NCBI GenBank assembly: GCA_002633005.1
Contig: NMRA01000462.1
Location: 167,594-231,593 of the forward strand
Source: Phoronis australis
Lineage: Eukaryota > Phoronida > Phoronidae
Direction: 5' to 3'
Length of the DNA stretch: 64,000 bases
The position numbers and the translations under genes are program-made. The notes beneath the pieces were generated by a model, which saw nothing but the letters and a program-made list of their open reading frames with translations, was not told where the DNA came from and ran no database searches. Positions 23,738 to 36,394 of the stretch are shown one piece after another; position 1 is the first letter of the stretch; each line of letters begins with the position of its first letter.

Positions 23738-24666
23738 CTGCGAATGATCATCATTCTCATTTGAACTGAACCTCCACCTTTTTGAACAATGGTGATGAAA
23801 ATTTTGCTGATATACACAATATAATGCTCTTTGATAAAACCGATCTCTGGTCTGCAGCTTTTTCTTGCTTATACATTACAGTTCACAAATACACGCTAGC
23901 CGTACATAGTTTGATGTGCTAAGTGTGCTCTTCGGTTGCAACGAACTTAGAAAAGCCTGGGAGGGTTTGTACTCTGACTGTATAGATTTGAAGTCTCACA
24001 CATTGCTATTTAGGTCAAGTGGAAGTGACAAACTTCAAGTTGGAATACTGGTAAATCAAGTTACCAGTGATGAACCTTTCAATCAAAGCAATCGATGAAC
24101 GGCACAATTCTGACCATTGTTTTATTGTATTTAATAAGGAATCCTACCTCGATGTATTGAAAAAGAAAACTCCAAAAAGTTCCACACCAAAACATGAACC
24201 AAAACAGTGTTTATCAAAGACCATAACTGCACGGGGGTTTTAAAAACATTTGCACTTTCAAACATTGGGAGACTTGGTAAAATAGCAAGAACCTGTTCTG
24301 GAAGAAACCCAAATAGAACTTGGACAGGAACAGAGCACAGGCTGCCTGAGTACATCTGAACTCTTCCAGTAACAATACTCGTGATAAAAAAACTCTTTGA
24401 AGACATTCATACTACACACATGTAATTTTGCTTATTAAAACTCTCAAATGAGTCAATGACCCACGTTTACAAAACCACAAACTTTGTTGGAACGAGTGCA
24501 TTTCTGCAACTGGTTCATGAGGTGTTGCAAGAACGAATGACCAGATTTTCAAAGTAGCTGCTTGGACAGCCTACCAAGTAATGTTAGTGACGCCTGTCAG
24601 AAAGTCTTTCCTGAGAATACCTCTGCTGCAGTTAGGATTCTAATCATACTACCGTACTTGGAGTAA

Positions 24667-25006
24667 CATTTCTAAAATCTGAATATCTATTCACACCAAC
24701 CTCTAGCCTATTTACACCAACCTCTAGCCTATTTACACTAACCTCTAGCCTATTTACACCAACCTCTAGCCTATTTACATTGGAACGACATTTCAATGTA
24801 CAGTAAAGGTCACTAGTTCAATCGCATCTTAAGCCAAGAAGAAAAGTGCTCGTCATTGACCGTCATGAGTGTAACCTACACCAATGCTCGTTCTTCTAAG
24901 AACGCTGTAAGACCTGAAGATGGCCGGAGGAGTGACTGATCAAAATACCGTGCCAATGTAAATCAGCTAGAGGTTGGTGTAAATAGACCAATAAATTTTA
25001 GAAATG
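24667..25006. mobile_element. 340-bp MITE with 21-bp subterminal tandem array
   Basis: CATTTCTAAAAT at the left is inverted at the right end (ATTTTAGAAATG). A 21-base unit, ACCTCTAGCCTATTTACACC plus A, is repeated about 4.5 times inside the left end (24687-24780) but is present once, inverted, inside the right end (near 24965). The array has grown on one side only. Confidence 0.7.
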
Positions 25007-26360
25007 ATGTATCCACATCACCACCTCAAAGTGGTGTTAGGAAGACACACTTACACTAATCACTGTAATAGCAGCAACAATTTTACAAAGCTTCAAGGTG
25101 CTTTGACCTGACACATGTAGTACGACCATAAATTTAAATAATATATAAGCTAGTAATCAATTGCACATAAACAGTACACTCCATACTTACAAATCAGCAG
25201 TTAAATATTATGAAAGGCTTTCGCAAACCAAAGCCTATTGAATACACAGAAGTTATTGTCATCTGATTGACGAGGTAAATTTTCAGAAGTATATATGTCT
25301 TGGAAATCTATAAATTGGTTTCATATTTGCCACTGCCAAGCTTTTAAATTCCAAAACTGAAAGTTGGAAGTCTTCAACTACAATACCAATCCCCCTGTGC
25401 AATCACCCATCCCCATATTCCTTCAGTCATCACTGCCCCGGAATTTGGGAGAATGTGACAGCTTTCTGCCAAGATTCATCAACTTTTCAGAAAATTGGGG
25501 AAATTTAGTCACCTTTCATTTATTCTGAGGCCGAATAAACATATCTGATGTTGCACTTAAATTCGAAGGATTGGCAACCAAGCAGGTTATTTCAGTGTGT
25601 ACCGTTAACTCCTATCTACATGTATATGTACAGAAAATTTTAATGTTCTCCAGCGAATTTCTAACATTACATGAAATTCAAACCTAAAAAAGTATTTGGA
25701 TGGTGCTTCCCGAACAGGTGGGACAGGTATCGCCGAAATTACTTGGGAAAACATAGTTCATAGTTTTACTACAGAAAGCAATAATACAAGCAATGCACTC
25801 TACAAGGAATAACAAAAAATAACAATAACAATCGAAAATATTATTTAGCCTCTTTTAAAAATACAAACTTTGAATTAAAAGTTACTTTGATAAAACTCCA
25901 AAATAACTACTATTCTTCAGCAAAATATTTCATTCAATGCTGTCAACGTAAAGACGGTGATGTTTACGCTCAGGTCTCTGCGTCTCACAGAGTAACATCT
26001 GGGGGTCCTCCCATAACACAACACAAAGGGATTTTCCACAAAACAAGGGTAAGTTTTGAGTCAAAAAGTACGCTTGACCCATTTCTGGTAAACTAGCTTG
26101 ACACTAGAGTGTATTTTGCAAAAAAGTTACAATCAAAATTTCCTGCAAAACACAGAAGCTTAAATATTTTTCTAACAATTGGTGGGGAAATTATTGTCAA
26201 AAAGAGTACAGTACGAACGGATTGCACATCTGAAACTGGGTCACGTAACACTCAGAAATGACAAAAACAATCACTATCGGTACCGAACAATGACCCAATA
26301 ACAACAAAGCTGTGACTTCGTCACTATCAGCCAAGACAGCAATGAAAGGAAACGTTTCGC

Positions 26361-29300
26361 TCAGTCAAACCCTTGCCAGTCACTGTGATCAGATTCATCT
26401 TCTGGATCAATCCCTGTGCAATGTATTCCTGACCGCAGAGACGGTGTGCCTTTTCCTTTTCCTGAAAAAGACCTGATACCATGACAACAGCCAATGTACG
26501 GTTGCGTAGTGAAACCAAGACACTAGCGACACACTTGCGGTGGTTAGAATTCTTTGCTTATGCAATAGAAACCACAAGTTTTCTCCTAATATTCAACATT
26601 CTAGCCTTGCCAACCAATCGCTTCAGTGGTGGTCATTTTGAAAGTGTATGGTAGCAAAGTCTCGAGCCTACCCGCCAATCACCAGCCCATCATTCGCGTG
26701 ATTTTGTGTTGTTTCGGTTGATTTTGGTTTTCTCAGAACATGCTCTATGGATTGCACAACAGAATGACAAAGAATTACAATTTTTGTAATGTCAGAGTCC
26801 TTATGGTTGTTCTAGTAACATCAGTCTAGGGGTGCCAACTTTTACATACAGGCATCTCTCACGTACTAATAATACATGCCTTCCTGCCACTGTAGGACAG
26901 ATTCCTTCTCGTATCATACTCCTTAGTTATTGTTAGCCATTGCACAATCACATTAAAACCCCACTCTAACGTCATGCTTTGTGACCCCCTGTAAGGATAG
27001 TTATCCATTTTCCATTTGACTGGATATTTGTAGATATCCACATAACGTTTTGTGTTTGCTTAAAAACAGTTCCATTCTGTTACAAATGTGCAAACCAGCG
27101 ACAAGTGTGAATCTCAAGAAATGATTCTTTTCCTGGCAACCAATGCTTGCTAAGAAACCACAGAAAACCTACCTAATACCCTTGCATGTATAACAAGTTT
27201 AATGCGATGACCCGGCGACCTTGCACTTTCTATTATTATTTCTTCCTTCATGAGCTTTTCCTTGTGTGCTGAGAGATCTAATACCACATCATGTCCTTGT
27301 CCTTAAAACAATGACAATTTATTAAAATTGCATTTGTTGTCACACCATAGTTGGAAAATTCTATGCCTTGATTTATAATGCGGTTATTCAGTAAATCCAA
27401 GCCCCTACGTCAGAAGTTACGTGTTTCTTGAAAAATATTTCATATACATCACATGTTGGTCATATCAGGTGACGTTCAGTTAAGTCTAAAAAGATCTCTG
27501 TCCCACCTGGTCACGTGATTTAACCAACATATGGTGAGTGTAAACACTATTAATTCTTGCATATACAATATCAACACTGTTGATTTATAACAACACAACT
27601 AGTATTTTTTCCTACGCCTAACTAAAATGCAATTGTACCAAATTGCGGATTTATGCACAGCTTCACATATAGGCGCATACACAGTACTGTTCTAAACTTG
27701 GTTTCATTGTAAGCATTGCCATTATAACCTCCAAACAAATACTGATAGAGTGCTGATGATGCTACAAAATCTGTCACCAAATTCGGAAAAAATAATTACC
27801 ATCGTTCATTGTTTTTCATTTTTCACAATTGTACTCAATATCATAAAACATCCCTAAACATGACCTGATGGAAGCAATTTTGGTAAAGACCTTAAAAATG
27901 ACACAGTATGTTTGGTGCTACATATCTTTTAAGAAAAAAATACGTCTGCTATAAGGTGTAGCGCATGTTTTAAAAACTTATTCCATGTACTGAACAGCTG
28001 AAATGAAGAAAGGGGAGCATTTCAAGTGTCTACACACCCGCCCTGGGTCACAAAACATAATGTTTTATTTAGAACACTCACCCTTATGAAACTGGTCTCA
28101 AATTGTTTCCAAGTCAAAATATGTGTGATTTTTGGGCTTAGAAAGAGCCGATAATTCCTTACAGCTTGAGACAAGGCTTGTTGACTTGTCACAGCGTGAC
28201 ACTTAACATGCCAAGCACGGTCTCAAGGAATAACAAACAGTGAGTTCTTTGCAAGAACCATTTGAGTTGGGTACAAGCTAAGACGAATTTAGTTCCTTCC
28301 ACAGAACACTCATTTACTGCAGCTCAAATACCGTAACGATGTTGTTTTACACTTAAAGTGAAAGCTTAATTTGAGACTGACACGAGCCAATTAGATTACA
28401 AGAACACTCACATTAACAGGATGCATTAAGATGTCAGCCAATATTACAGGAATATTCGATTTATTGCTGGTAATGCTTTTGCCAACTGTCACAGACTGCT
28501 AGCAACAACATGAATATGAACACTGCCACAAGGCAGTAGAAAGAGAAGAGGTTCATTTCAGCAATCATTTTAAAGTCAATTAATCAAAACAACAGAATGA
28601 CAATTTTCTAAAAAAAGTACACTAGCAACCTTTTGTGCAACACTACAATTTTGTAATGCCTTTGAACACTGTTATTGTTGAATTACAAATCACAGTGGTA
28701 TTTACATAATAAACAATTAGATGTTCATCGAATTTGTGCAAAATGTTCCTTTAATGTTGTTGAGCAGTCCAGGTTATGCATGCGTACTATTGCGTTGCCA
28801 TGCAAACAAAAATTAATGTGAAGTCCTGTTGACCTGTTCCTGACCTAGGCAAATGGCAAAACAATTATCATTTATAGTGTTTTCCAATACACGATTGCCT
28901 GTCACTGTAAAAAACCAATTTTACAAAGGATTTGAGAATTTACCAAAAATAGCTACATATTTCCTTTCTGTGATATGCATGCAGCACTATATTATACAAA
29001 ATACAAACTCTCCACAGTTCTACAAATTACATGAATTTATCTTCAAAATTATATAGTACAAACCCATGAGAACAGAAAAACAAACCAATAGTACCACTAT
29101 GACATTTTTCTCGATGATTAATTTTTACCTACTATCGCAGTAAATCTGCATGACCATTGCCTAAACCTACTTTATTTGTACTACTGAAAGTTTTTCTCGA
29201 AGTTAAACACCTGCCACTCATACAAACGCCAAAATGCCTCAGGGGTAAAATCTCCAATTCCAGGGATTTCATTTACTAAATTTTCCCTTTATTAGCGGTG

Positions 29301-32300
29301 CAGCTGTCATTTTACAGATGCATTGTGGGATGCTTGTCATTTTGTAAACATCCAGGGACATCATTACAGACACCTTGGATCTAGATGATGAGAATTAACT
29401 TTATCAGACAGTGTGGTCAAATGGCGCATCCTTCGACAACCCTTCGTGCAACGGACTTGATAATTTATGTTCACTTTCACATTTTTCATATTTCTATGAT
29501 GGTGGTTCAGTTATTCTCACACAAAAAGCATGTTGCAGCAGACCCATTCTTTCAATAAATTTGCCCTTGATTACACGGCAAAACCACAATGCCGCAATAT
29601 CCGTCAGACACTTTTGTAGTCTCACAGGATTACGCTATTGGAGTGCCACATGTTCTTCGTTGTTGTTGTATTCATTATAAGTTTTAATTGGCTGAATTTC
29701 TCTATTTGTCCTCTAAGTGCCAAGATACCCTTTCAATTCAGGTACTTTTGATCAGCTAAAATCGGGAATATTTCCTTGTCCATACACTTCAAAGTTTCCG
29801 GCATGACCTGAGAAAATGTGCCTGATATTCTAAAATGAGGTACCGGCTTTCTTATCTCTGGGACAACGGAGAGTTTTGTCACAGCATTATCCAAGACGGC
29901 TCTATCTGATGCTCTCAACTGACAAGCGTTGGTTTTCCATCATACTGTTTACACATCACCAAGTTATCTATGATGTCACCAGATGTTTACTAGCTGAAAA
30001 CCTTCCCACAATGCAATTGAAAAATGACAGCATCTGCCAAAGATAAAAGCCCCACGGTTTCAGACATAAGCAAAATTGATAGTTTTACACTTTTCTAACA
30101 GTGTTGTAGCGAATTCCCACAATACATATAAGAACATTGTCTTACGGTACTTATAGTTCAGAACCATATAACATTTATTTGGTATTTCTCATATTTTCTT
30201 CCAGATTGCCTCCCTTTTGCATCAAGACTACCTTCCAAAGGGTGCTTCTCATCTCCTAATAGTCAGTTTCTACTGAATTTTTGTTCACTTCCTTTCCACA
30301 ACTAACATTTTAAAAACTTCGTCCATTACAGACAACCCTTTACATTCCCGTGCACCCAAGAACAATAGGTAATCATATAATTATTTTGCAAAGAAGTAAT
30401 TTCTAAAATTAACACTTTTCTATGTATCAAAGGCTAATTACCTAGTTGCACATAATGGCAGCTTATAGTAAATATTATTTGATGACATTTACAGAGCACA
30501 AATTAAGCTAACAATTAATAAGCTGAAAATTTTCAATCTTCATTTTTGTTGAGAAACTCAATGAAATAAAATTTCACTTGTCTGTTATATGGTGTGCCAA
30601 ATAAGCAAAAAATTACTGTACTAGAGTGTAGCTGAGGACATGCACAGCCTAGGGAGTCAACTCACCATCCTCCGAGGGTTGAATTTCGTAGACTTTACAA
30701 AACAAGTTCTGCAGGGGGTCCACGACCACGTCCTCTCCCATGTCGTCTTTTATAGTAAAGGCCACTTGATAGTGATGATGGAACTGCAGGAATCCAAGAT
30801 GGACACCTGTGTCAGGGATAGTAAACTACAGTTAATGTCATTGTCAGTTTCTGAGAAGAAACTTAAAGCTGATGCGAACTGGCCTTTTGTCAAAACATCA
30901 CTTATGATTTTGACTACTTGTACAAATAAAATTGGACACCTGTTGCTCCGTACAGGAAGCATTTTTTGGGATTGGGTAAGAACTGATTGTTTAATATTGT
31001 TCAAGACCAGGCTCAATGATTTGGCTTAACCCAAAGAGTATTTTATGTACTGAGCATTGGATCAAGCATTGACTCAAGCATTGACTCGAGCAATAAAATA
31101 ATGACAGTTCTTTTCAAGCCCTGGAATCACTTTTAGCCAAAGTGACAGGCAAACAGAGACGAGTTTTATAATCCTTAAGCTGTCTACGGTGAAAGGTTGA
31201 TTTTTGTGTGAAAGACGGGCTCATAGCAGCTTTAATATCAGGTTCAAAACAAAAAATTTTAAACCACAAAAGCAACATGGGTTTCCTAGTAATGAATACA
31301 ACTTCGCACGATTTTTAGAAAAGTAATTTTTATACATCGTTACTAATGTTACAAGGCATCAAATTTTAATTAGACCATTACCCACTCAAAATTTGTTTCT
31401 CTTGCAAATTCAGAGCTTCCTCAGAACAGACAATTTAATGCTATGAAGGACTAAATTAACAAATTTGACCAGGGTATAGATTTTGTACTTACAAGGCATG
31501 ATGGCTGCATGTTTTCAAATTAAGAAATAGCCACAGAGATTTACTGCCACATGATCCACAATGTATTGTAGCTTTAATTAAGTTAAAGATACTTTTTTAC
31601 AATGAGCCATAATACCAGAAATAAATTTTGCTAGGAAAAAGTTTTATATTGGGACACAAATTTGCCGAGATTCTGAGTTCCACTAAATTTCGCTGGGTTA
31701 ATAATGATAAAAATTATTCATGAGCTAGGCGCTCTGTTGACTCAATTAATATTCAGATCGTTATCTATATCATAAAACCACTGGTGCTGGCGGTGCATGC
31801 GTTGCACGGCACTGACTGTGAGTGTCAGTGTCTGCCAACAGGGGGCGACATAACTTACTGCATATTTATGGAAACTTTGGTTACCCAGGCAACCGTTTAT
31901 GATATTAATCCTACATTTTTTACTAAAATATTTCTGGGATTTCAAAACACATGGAAATGGCACTGTTGCTAATATATGATTTTGCTTTTGGATGAATCAC
32001 CAATTTCATGTTTATTGAGCTGCATGTGCACAAACGAGATTTCAGCTTTCTTTTCTAACACAAACCTAATTTGTCATCTCCTTCGGGGCGAATGACTATT
32101 TCAGAGTTATGCATTGCCACCTGCTCAGCTGAGAAATGCACATGGTCTTTCCCGTCAACGTCTGAAAATCAAAAGCGCTCAATATTATGTCAAGGTTTAG
32201 AAGCGCAAAAACATTTACAAATGCAGACTGTAACGCTAGTACGGTAATGTACACTGATTTTACACTTTGAGGATTGATCAGGGGTATTGTAACAACAGTG

Positions 32301-33278
32301 CTGGAGATTTTGTCAAGGAAGAAATTCTAGTTGTAAGTTCCAGCCCATGGTCATGTACTTGATAGGTCCGTGTTCATCTTAATATGTATCAGGAGAATCG
32401 TTAAGATTCTGAGAGACTGTTAGATTTCTAGATCAGTTACATAAACTTGGCGACTGTTTGATTTTTCAAAACAAGATGTAGAGAAAACTAATTTTTTTCA
32501 AACAAGTTTTTGGCAATTAAGACTCTAGCAGTGTGCCCCAGTGGGACTCAAACCCACAACCTTGAGTAAAAGAAGCGCACGCTTATCCCACTAGACCACA
32601 GTGCGTTTTTGATGGCTACCAAAAATAGGACTTATACAATCTTTGTAAAAAATCAAAGGTTGAGTGACATGAAAGCGAAATGATAATTTAGAATTACTGT
32701 GATGATTTTTTTTGAGATATCATCTTGAACATTATAATTCATATGAAATTTGGTCATGCATACCCGTCAAAAATAAAATTACACAGGCTTTCTACTTTCA
32801 GAAAATACGCGCTGTCAGAATTAAAATGTATAGTTTTGTAGATATTTGGCTTTAATACACAAATTTAAATGTTAATTAAGACCAACATAATCTTTACGAC
32901 ATCAACAGACTCCAGCTGCTGGAAGTATGACGTCATATCCCTTCGCGTGCGCTGTGTAAAAATGACTACTTTCTGACTTTGGGAACTAAACAAAGGACTG
33001 CTCGAAAAAAAGTTCGATAACGGGAGTACTTCTTCGAGTTGGAAGGAATTAAAGACATCGACAGCCGCCTAAGGGCCCTAAGACTAAGTGTCCCTCTTGG
33101 CTAATGGCCCTCTCAGTCTAAGGCGCTAGTTACAACATGACTTTAATCAGTGTGAACTTTTACTAACTAACCTGCGAACAAAATTTTTCAAGTCATAATT
33201 CATAGCTCAGCAGGTAATAACAACACTCACGCATATCTTCGTCTCGCTCATCAACAGCCTGCATATTGTTACGCAAAT
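26361..33278 (-). CDS. ADISSP: Adipose-secreted signaling protein homologue (C20orf27 family), five exons
   Basis: Homologue of the small conserved animal protein C20orf27/ADISSP, reported in mammals as a secreted adipokine; its role in invertebrates is unknown. Exons on the minus strand: 33278-33231, 32161-32066, 30806-30666, 27301-27173, 26461-26361. All junctions have AG acceptors and GT donors and the phases agree throughout. From the in-frame ATG at 33264 the product is 166 residues (human 174). Seen: DGKDHVHFSAEQ (human HSHVHFDEK), GFLQFHHHYQVAFTI (human GFLKILHRYEITFTL), SAHKEKLMKEEIIIE (human SAHKEGVLKEEILLA), and a C-terminus DHSDWQGFD (human EHSDWHGFD). Because the first listed exon begins with two bases of a split codon, an upstream exon may exist and the true start is uncertain. 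A near-consensus ETS site (ACTTCCGG, 33399-33406) upstream could mark the promoter. There is no obvious signal peptide. A TTTATT at 25519-25524 is a candidate poly(A) signal. Confidence 0.94.
32532..32604 (-). pseudogene. tRNA-Arg-like pseudogene or SINE head
   Basis: The reverse strand, 73 nt, has an A-box-like TGGTCTAGTGGGATAAG and a B-box region TTGTGGGTTTGAGTCCCAC with a perfect 5-bp T stem. The T arm and 3' side resemble tRNA-Arg. The acceptor stem does not pair (GCACTGT against CTGGGGC) and the anticodon stem is broken, so it is not a working tRNA. It lies in an intron of the ADISSP homologue. Confidence 0.55.
32950..33075 (+). repeat. Diverged fragment of the 909-bp element's arm
   Basis: Contains GGACTGCTCGAAAAAAAGTT, then AACGGGAGTACTTCTTCGAG and TTGGAAGGAATTAAAGACAT, closely matching the inner part of the right arm near 14985-15055. 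It lies in the intron of the ADISSP homologue with no intact tip. Related but more diverged segments occur at 17470-17590 and 18775-18900. Confidence 0.6.
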
Positions 33279-33819
33279 CTAAAGACAAATGCAACAAAAC
33301 AAATCCACTTAATCAGTTAATTTGATGGTAACTTGTAAAGCTCAGGTTAAGTTCAAATGTTTATCTTATTTGGCCGCACAGCGTCGCTCAAATTCAACTT
33401 CCGGTATTTTAGATCATTTTAATTGACGTTTTTATTGAAAATTTAAAATAAAATAAGAATTTAAATTGTTTTGGTTATTATGACAGGGTGTATTGTTTTA
33501 TAATTTAATAATTGAAACCATTACATTTGCTAGAAATTGCATCTAAGCAAAGAAGATCCTCTATATGTCTTTCTTTTATTGGTATTATTGACCTGTTTAA
33601 TGGCTTTTAAAGTTTTCACATGTTGAACAAGAGTCTGAGTCAAAACACGCCAATAAAACGAGAAATAACGGATCGAGACACTCCACAAGATGCAGCACGA
33701 CGATGTAAGTTGAAATTTTGTAATATAGAGAACCAGAAACATTTTGTTCTGTTTTCCAGTCAAGTCAGTGTCATTTTGACTGTCTACGTACTAGAAAAAT
33801 CGGCACTGCACACTGTCGC
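33279..33819 (-). promoter_or_regulatory. Candidate promoter region of the ADISSP homologue
   Basis: The only support is a consensus-like ETS site CCGGAAGT on the minus strand (33406-33399) beside GCGACGCTGTGCGGCC, about 100 bases upstream of the first recognised exon. No TATA box or measured start site is available. Confidence 0.3.
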
Positions 33820-33982
33820 GTGAAATACTGTACCCATGAAATAGTGTACACTTGTTCACAGTGCTACGGAAGGTATCGAATGTTGTTTAACATGACTTGG
33901 TCAAAGTAATGAAGCCAACGTCATAACATTCCGTCATTCCTACTCGCATTGCCATTGCTTGAAATCTGGGAAACCTGTGGTA

Positions 33983-34048
33983 ATAGCCGGGAATCATACC
34001 ACTGACACCGATTTAACCGGCGAGAGTGCTAACCATTCAGCTAATAGG
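33983..34048 (-). repeat. tRNA-like (SINE-type) module 1
   Basis: The reverse strand reads TTAGCTGAATGGTTAGCACT (A-box-like), then CGCCGGTTAAATCGG and GTGGTATGATTCCC (degenerate B-box). The spacing suits a tRNA-derived sequence, but no full cloverleaf forms. Confidence 0.45.
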
Positions 34049-34341
34049 CAATTGCTTGTTATCAAGTGGCTAACAGAGGCACGTATATGATTTACCGGAA
34101 GCTTGTTTCATAACATTCCCCATTTCCTATGAACAAGCGCGCCACCTGGTAGGTGATCGCAAGATTCAACTCCTGGACTTTTACCTCGCCAGGATAGCTG
34201 CCTGCTAGATGAACCCCAAGATTGTCTTGCATGAAGATCCTCGACTCCTGATCTGGGATCACCAGCGTGCTGTCTGAGGTCCGAGGGTCCGTGTAGTGCT
34301 TCATCGGTATATCATCCATTTGCCGACTACGCCAATTGTCA

Positions 34342-34406
34342 TAATAGCTGGGAATCAAACCAGTGATCCCTATTTAACCGGCGAACGTGCAAACCATTCA
34401 GCTAAT
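34342..34406 (-). repeat. tRNA-like (SINE-type) module 2
   Basis: A second copy of the module at 33983: TTAGCTGAATGGTTTGCACG and CACTGGTTTGATTCCC. It lies about 45 bp outside the left arm of the palindrome and runs in the same orientation as module 1. Confidence 0.45.
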
Positions 34407-34452
34407 GAATGGGCAATTCCCCGTTTGCGAGTGGCTAACAGAGGCTCATATC

Positions 34453-35123
34453 ACAGGCGTCCTCAGCTTCTGATCGTCCCCAATACACTACATATAATAC
34501 TACAAGGTATGACACTTCGGACTTGAAATTCCACGGGTGCTTCACTTCAGCCGTCCATAGCAAACATAAAACTCAATAAATTTGCACAAAAAAGAGGTTC
34601 AACAAACCATGAAGAATTGTTCTTTCTCCCAATACCATTCACGGTGTCCTGTTACGGCGACTTCGTAAGAAATTCGCAGTCAAAGAACAAAAATGTTCAC
34701 AAAAAGCCCCCACACACGTTCTCCCTAGGCCCGTCGAGGTCAAGGACGGTTACGGAAATTGCCGGTGAGTTACGGAAGTAGTGACATCGTGACTTTACGC
34801 GACAAAGCGGCAATTTCCGTAACCGTCCTTGACCTCGACGGGCCTAGGGAGAACGTGTGTGGGGGCTTTTTGTGAACATTTTTGTTCTTTGACTGCGAAT
34901 TTGTTACGAAGTCGCCGTAACAGGACACCGTGAATGGTATTGGGAGAAAGAACAATTCTTCATGGTTTGTTGAACCCCTGTTTTGTGCAAGTTTATTGAG
35001 TTTTATGTTTGCTATGGACGGCTGAAGTGAAGCACCAGTGGAATTTCAAGTCCGAAGTGTCATACCTTGTAGTATTATATGTAGTGTATTGGTTACGCGA
35101 TCAGAAGCTGAGGACGCCTGTGG
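34453..35123. repeat. Long palindrome, arms about 312 bp, loop 43 bp
   Basis: Left arm 34453-34764 and right arm 34808-35123 are inverse copies with only a handful of mismatches (for example GTAAGAAATTC against GTAACAAATTC, and GATCGTCCCC against GATCGCGTAACC). The loop is 34765-34807. A transcript would form a near-perfect double-stranded hairpin. No open frame spans it. Confidence 0.92.
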
Positions 35124-35450
35124 CTCATATATGATTCACCAGAAGCACGTTTCGCAACACCCCTTTCAGTTTGCTGTTTTGTAGCCGTAGTATAGCGACC
35201 ACCTTTGACTTGAATAGTTGCAATTTATTAAAACGAGCAGAGATCGAAGTAAACAAAATCAAGGGAACTCCTAATCCAGTGGCTTAAGCCCAAACTAGTA
35301 CAGTACTTAAAGGTGTGTTCAAGTTTGTTACGTACATTTCATTGTTGTTTTATTACTTCATTGTATTATATTACTGTTTTTCTCGTTGAGGGCCCTCTTG
35401 GAAAGCAGTGCTATCACTGAAGAGGTCGCCCTCATTTTCAATATCACAAC

Positions 35451-35452
35451 AA

Positions 35453-35483
<31 letters not shown>

Positions 35484-35484
35484 A
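35451..35484 (+). repeat. (AAAT)n microsatellite
   Basis: About eight AATA units in tandem, inside the 2.3-kb element beyond the palindrome. Confidence 0.9.
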
Positions 35485-36161
35485 CAAGTGATAGCGATGT
35501 GATCGGTATACTTATGACCAAGGCATGTGTATTGGTGCCCACACATTGAATTCTGTGTGTCATTTATCGTGTTTTCACAGGGCCACTTTTTAATGTTTTC
35601 TTTGAAATAACACTAAATAAGGCTCTTGATCACTTATTGCAAGTTTGAGATTTTCTGTTTATTCTAGAATGTGTCATGAATATTCAGTCAGTAGGCCTAT
35701 TGCCCAATATCATTCAAATAGTAGCCTTACTAAATAGTTTAAAAATAACAACCACTTGGCCTTAGTTCCACTGTGAAATTAACAGTGAGTTTGTAATAGA
35801 CAAACCCGTTATAAATTTAACCATAGATGAACAGGACTTGTTTATTGTGTTCTATTATCAGGTACGTCAAGGAACTTTAACATACTGCATGCTGGGAACT
35901 GGGAACCTTATTTCATGGGATATCTGTCAATAGTATTGTGCGTGACATAATGTTCCTATCAAATAAAAAGGATATTCATTGTAAGGCTTATGAAAAATAT
36001 TAAATCCTAATCAAAATGCCTGTCGAGAAAATATTATAATGCGCTTGTCCAATTCTTAAAGACTAAATAGCCTGGTACCTATGATGTCACATATGCGAAG
36101 CGCAAGGTTGGCCGGGTACACTATTTCACAGGTACAGTATTTCACACTACACTGGTGGGAG

Positions 36162-36394
36162 ATAGCGGTCCTAATGTAGAGAACCATGTAATCACTGAAT
36201 AATCCACCCATTATTCTGTGGATGAAAGTTATTTTTCTAAGTAATAGTCGGATAGGTGGATCTCTGATTTAAAATTGATATGAGAACCAGTTACTACCAC
36301 CAAGTAACAGACATTGTTTCGTTGGAGTTACTGGTCCTCAAATCAGGAACCCATGTATCCGACTATTACCTTCTTCTAAATCATGGACCGCTAT
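36162..36394. mobile_element. 233-bp MITE-like inverted repeat
   Basis: The ends ATAGCGGTCC and GGACCGCTAT are exact inverses, and an inner pair (AATAGTCGGAT near 36243 and ATCCGACTATT near 36357) is also inverted. It begins 17 bases after the 2.3-kb element ends. No target duplication was found. Confidence 0.5.

Larger units (their letters stand above)
33820..36145. mobile_element. 2.3-kb inverted-repeat element containing a giant palindrome
   Basis: GTGAAATACTGTACCCATGA at 33820 is matched in inverse at the right end (36113-36145), about 32 bases with few mismatches. The tip itself contains a diverged internal doubling (TGAAATACTGTACC, TGAAATAGTGTACA). Inside are two tRNA-like modules, a long palindrome and an (AAAT)n run. 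There is no coding region, and no target duplication was recognised. Confidence 0.62.

Noticed and set aside
24131-24406. 91-codon minus-strand frame with hydrophobic stretches
   Set aside because: A second frame is also open in its first half, and no family or linked exon was recognised.
30640-31029. 129-codon plus-strand frame
   Set aside because: Lies opposite a real exon of the ADISSP homologue (30666-30806) and adjoining intron.
32532-32604. Functional tRNA gene
   Set aside because: T arm is good, but the acceptor and anticodon stems do not pair.
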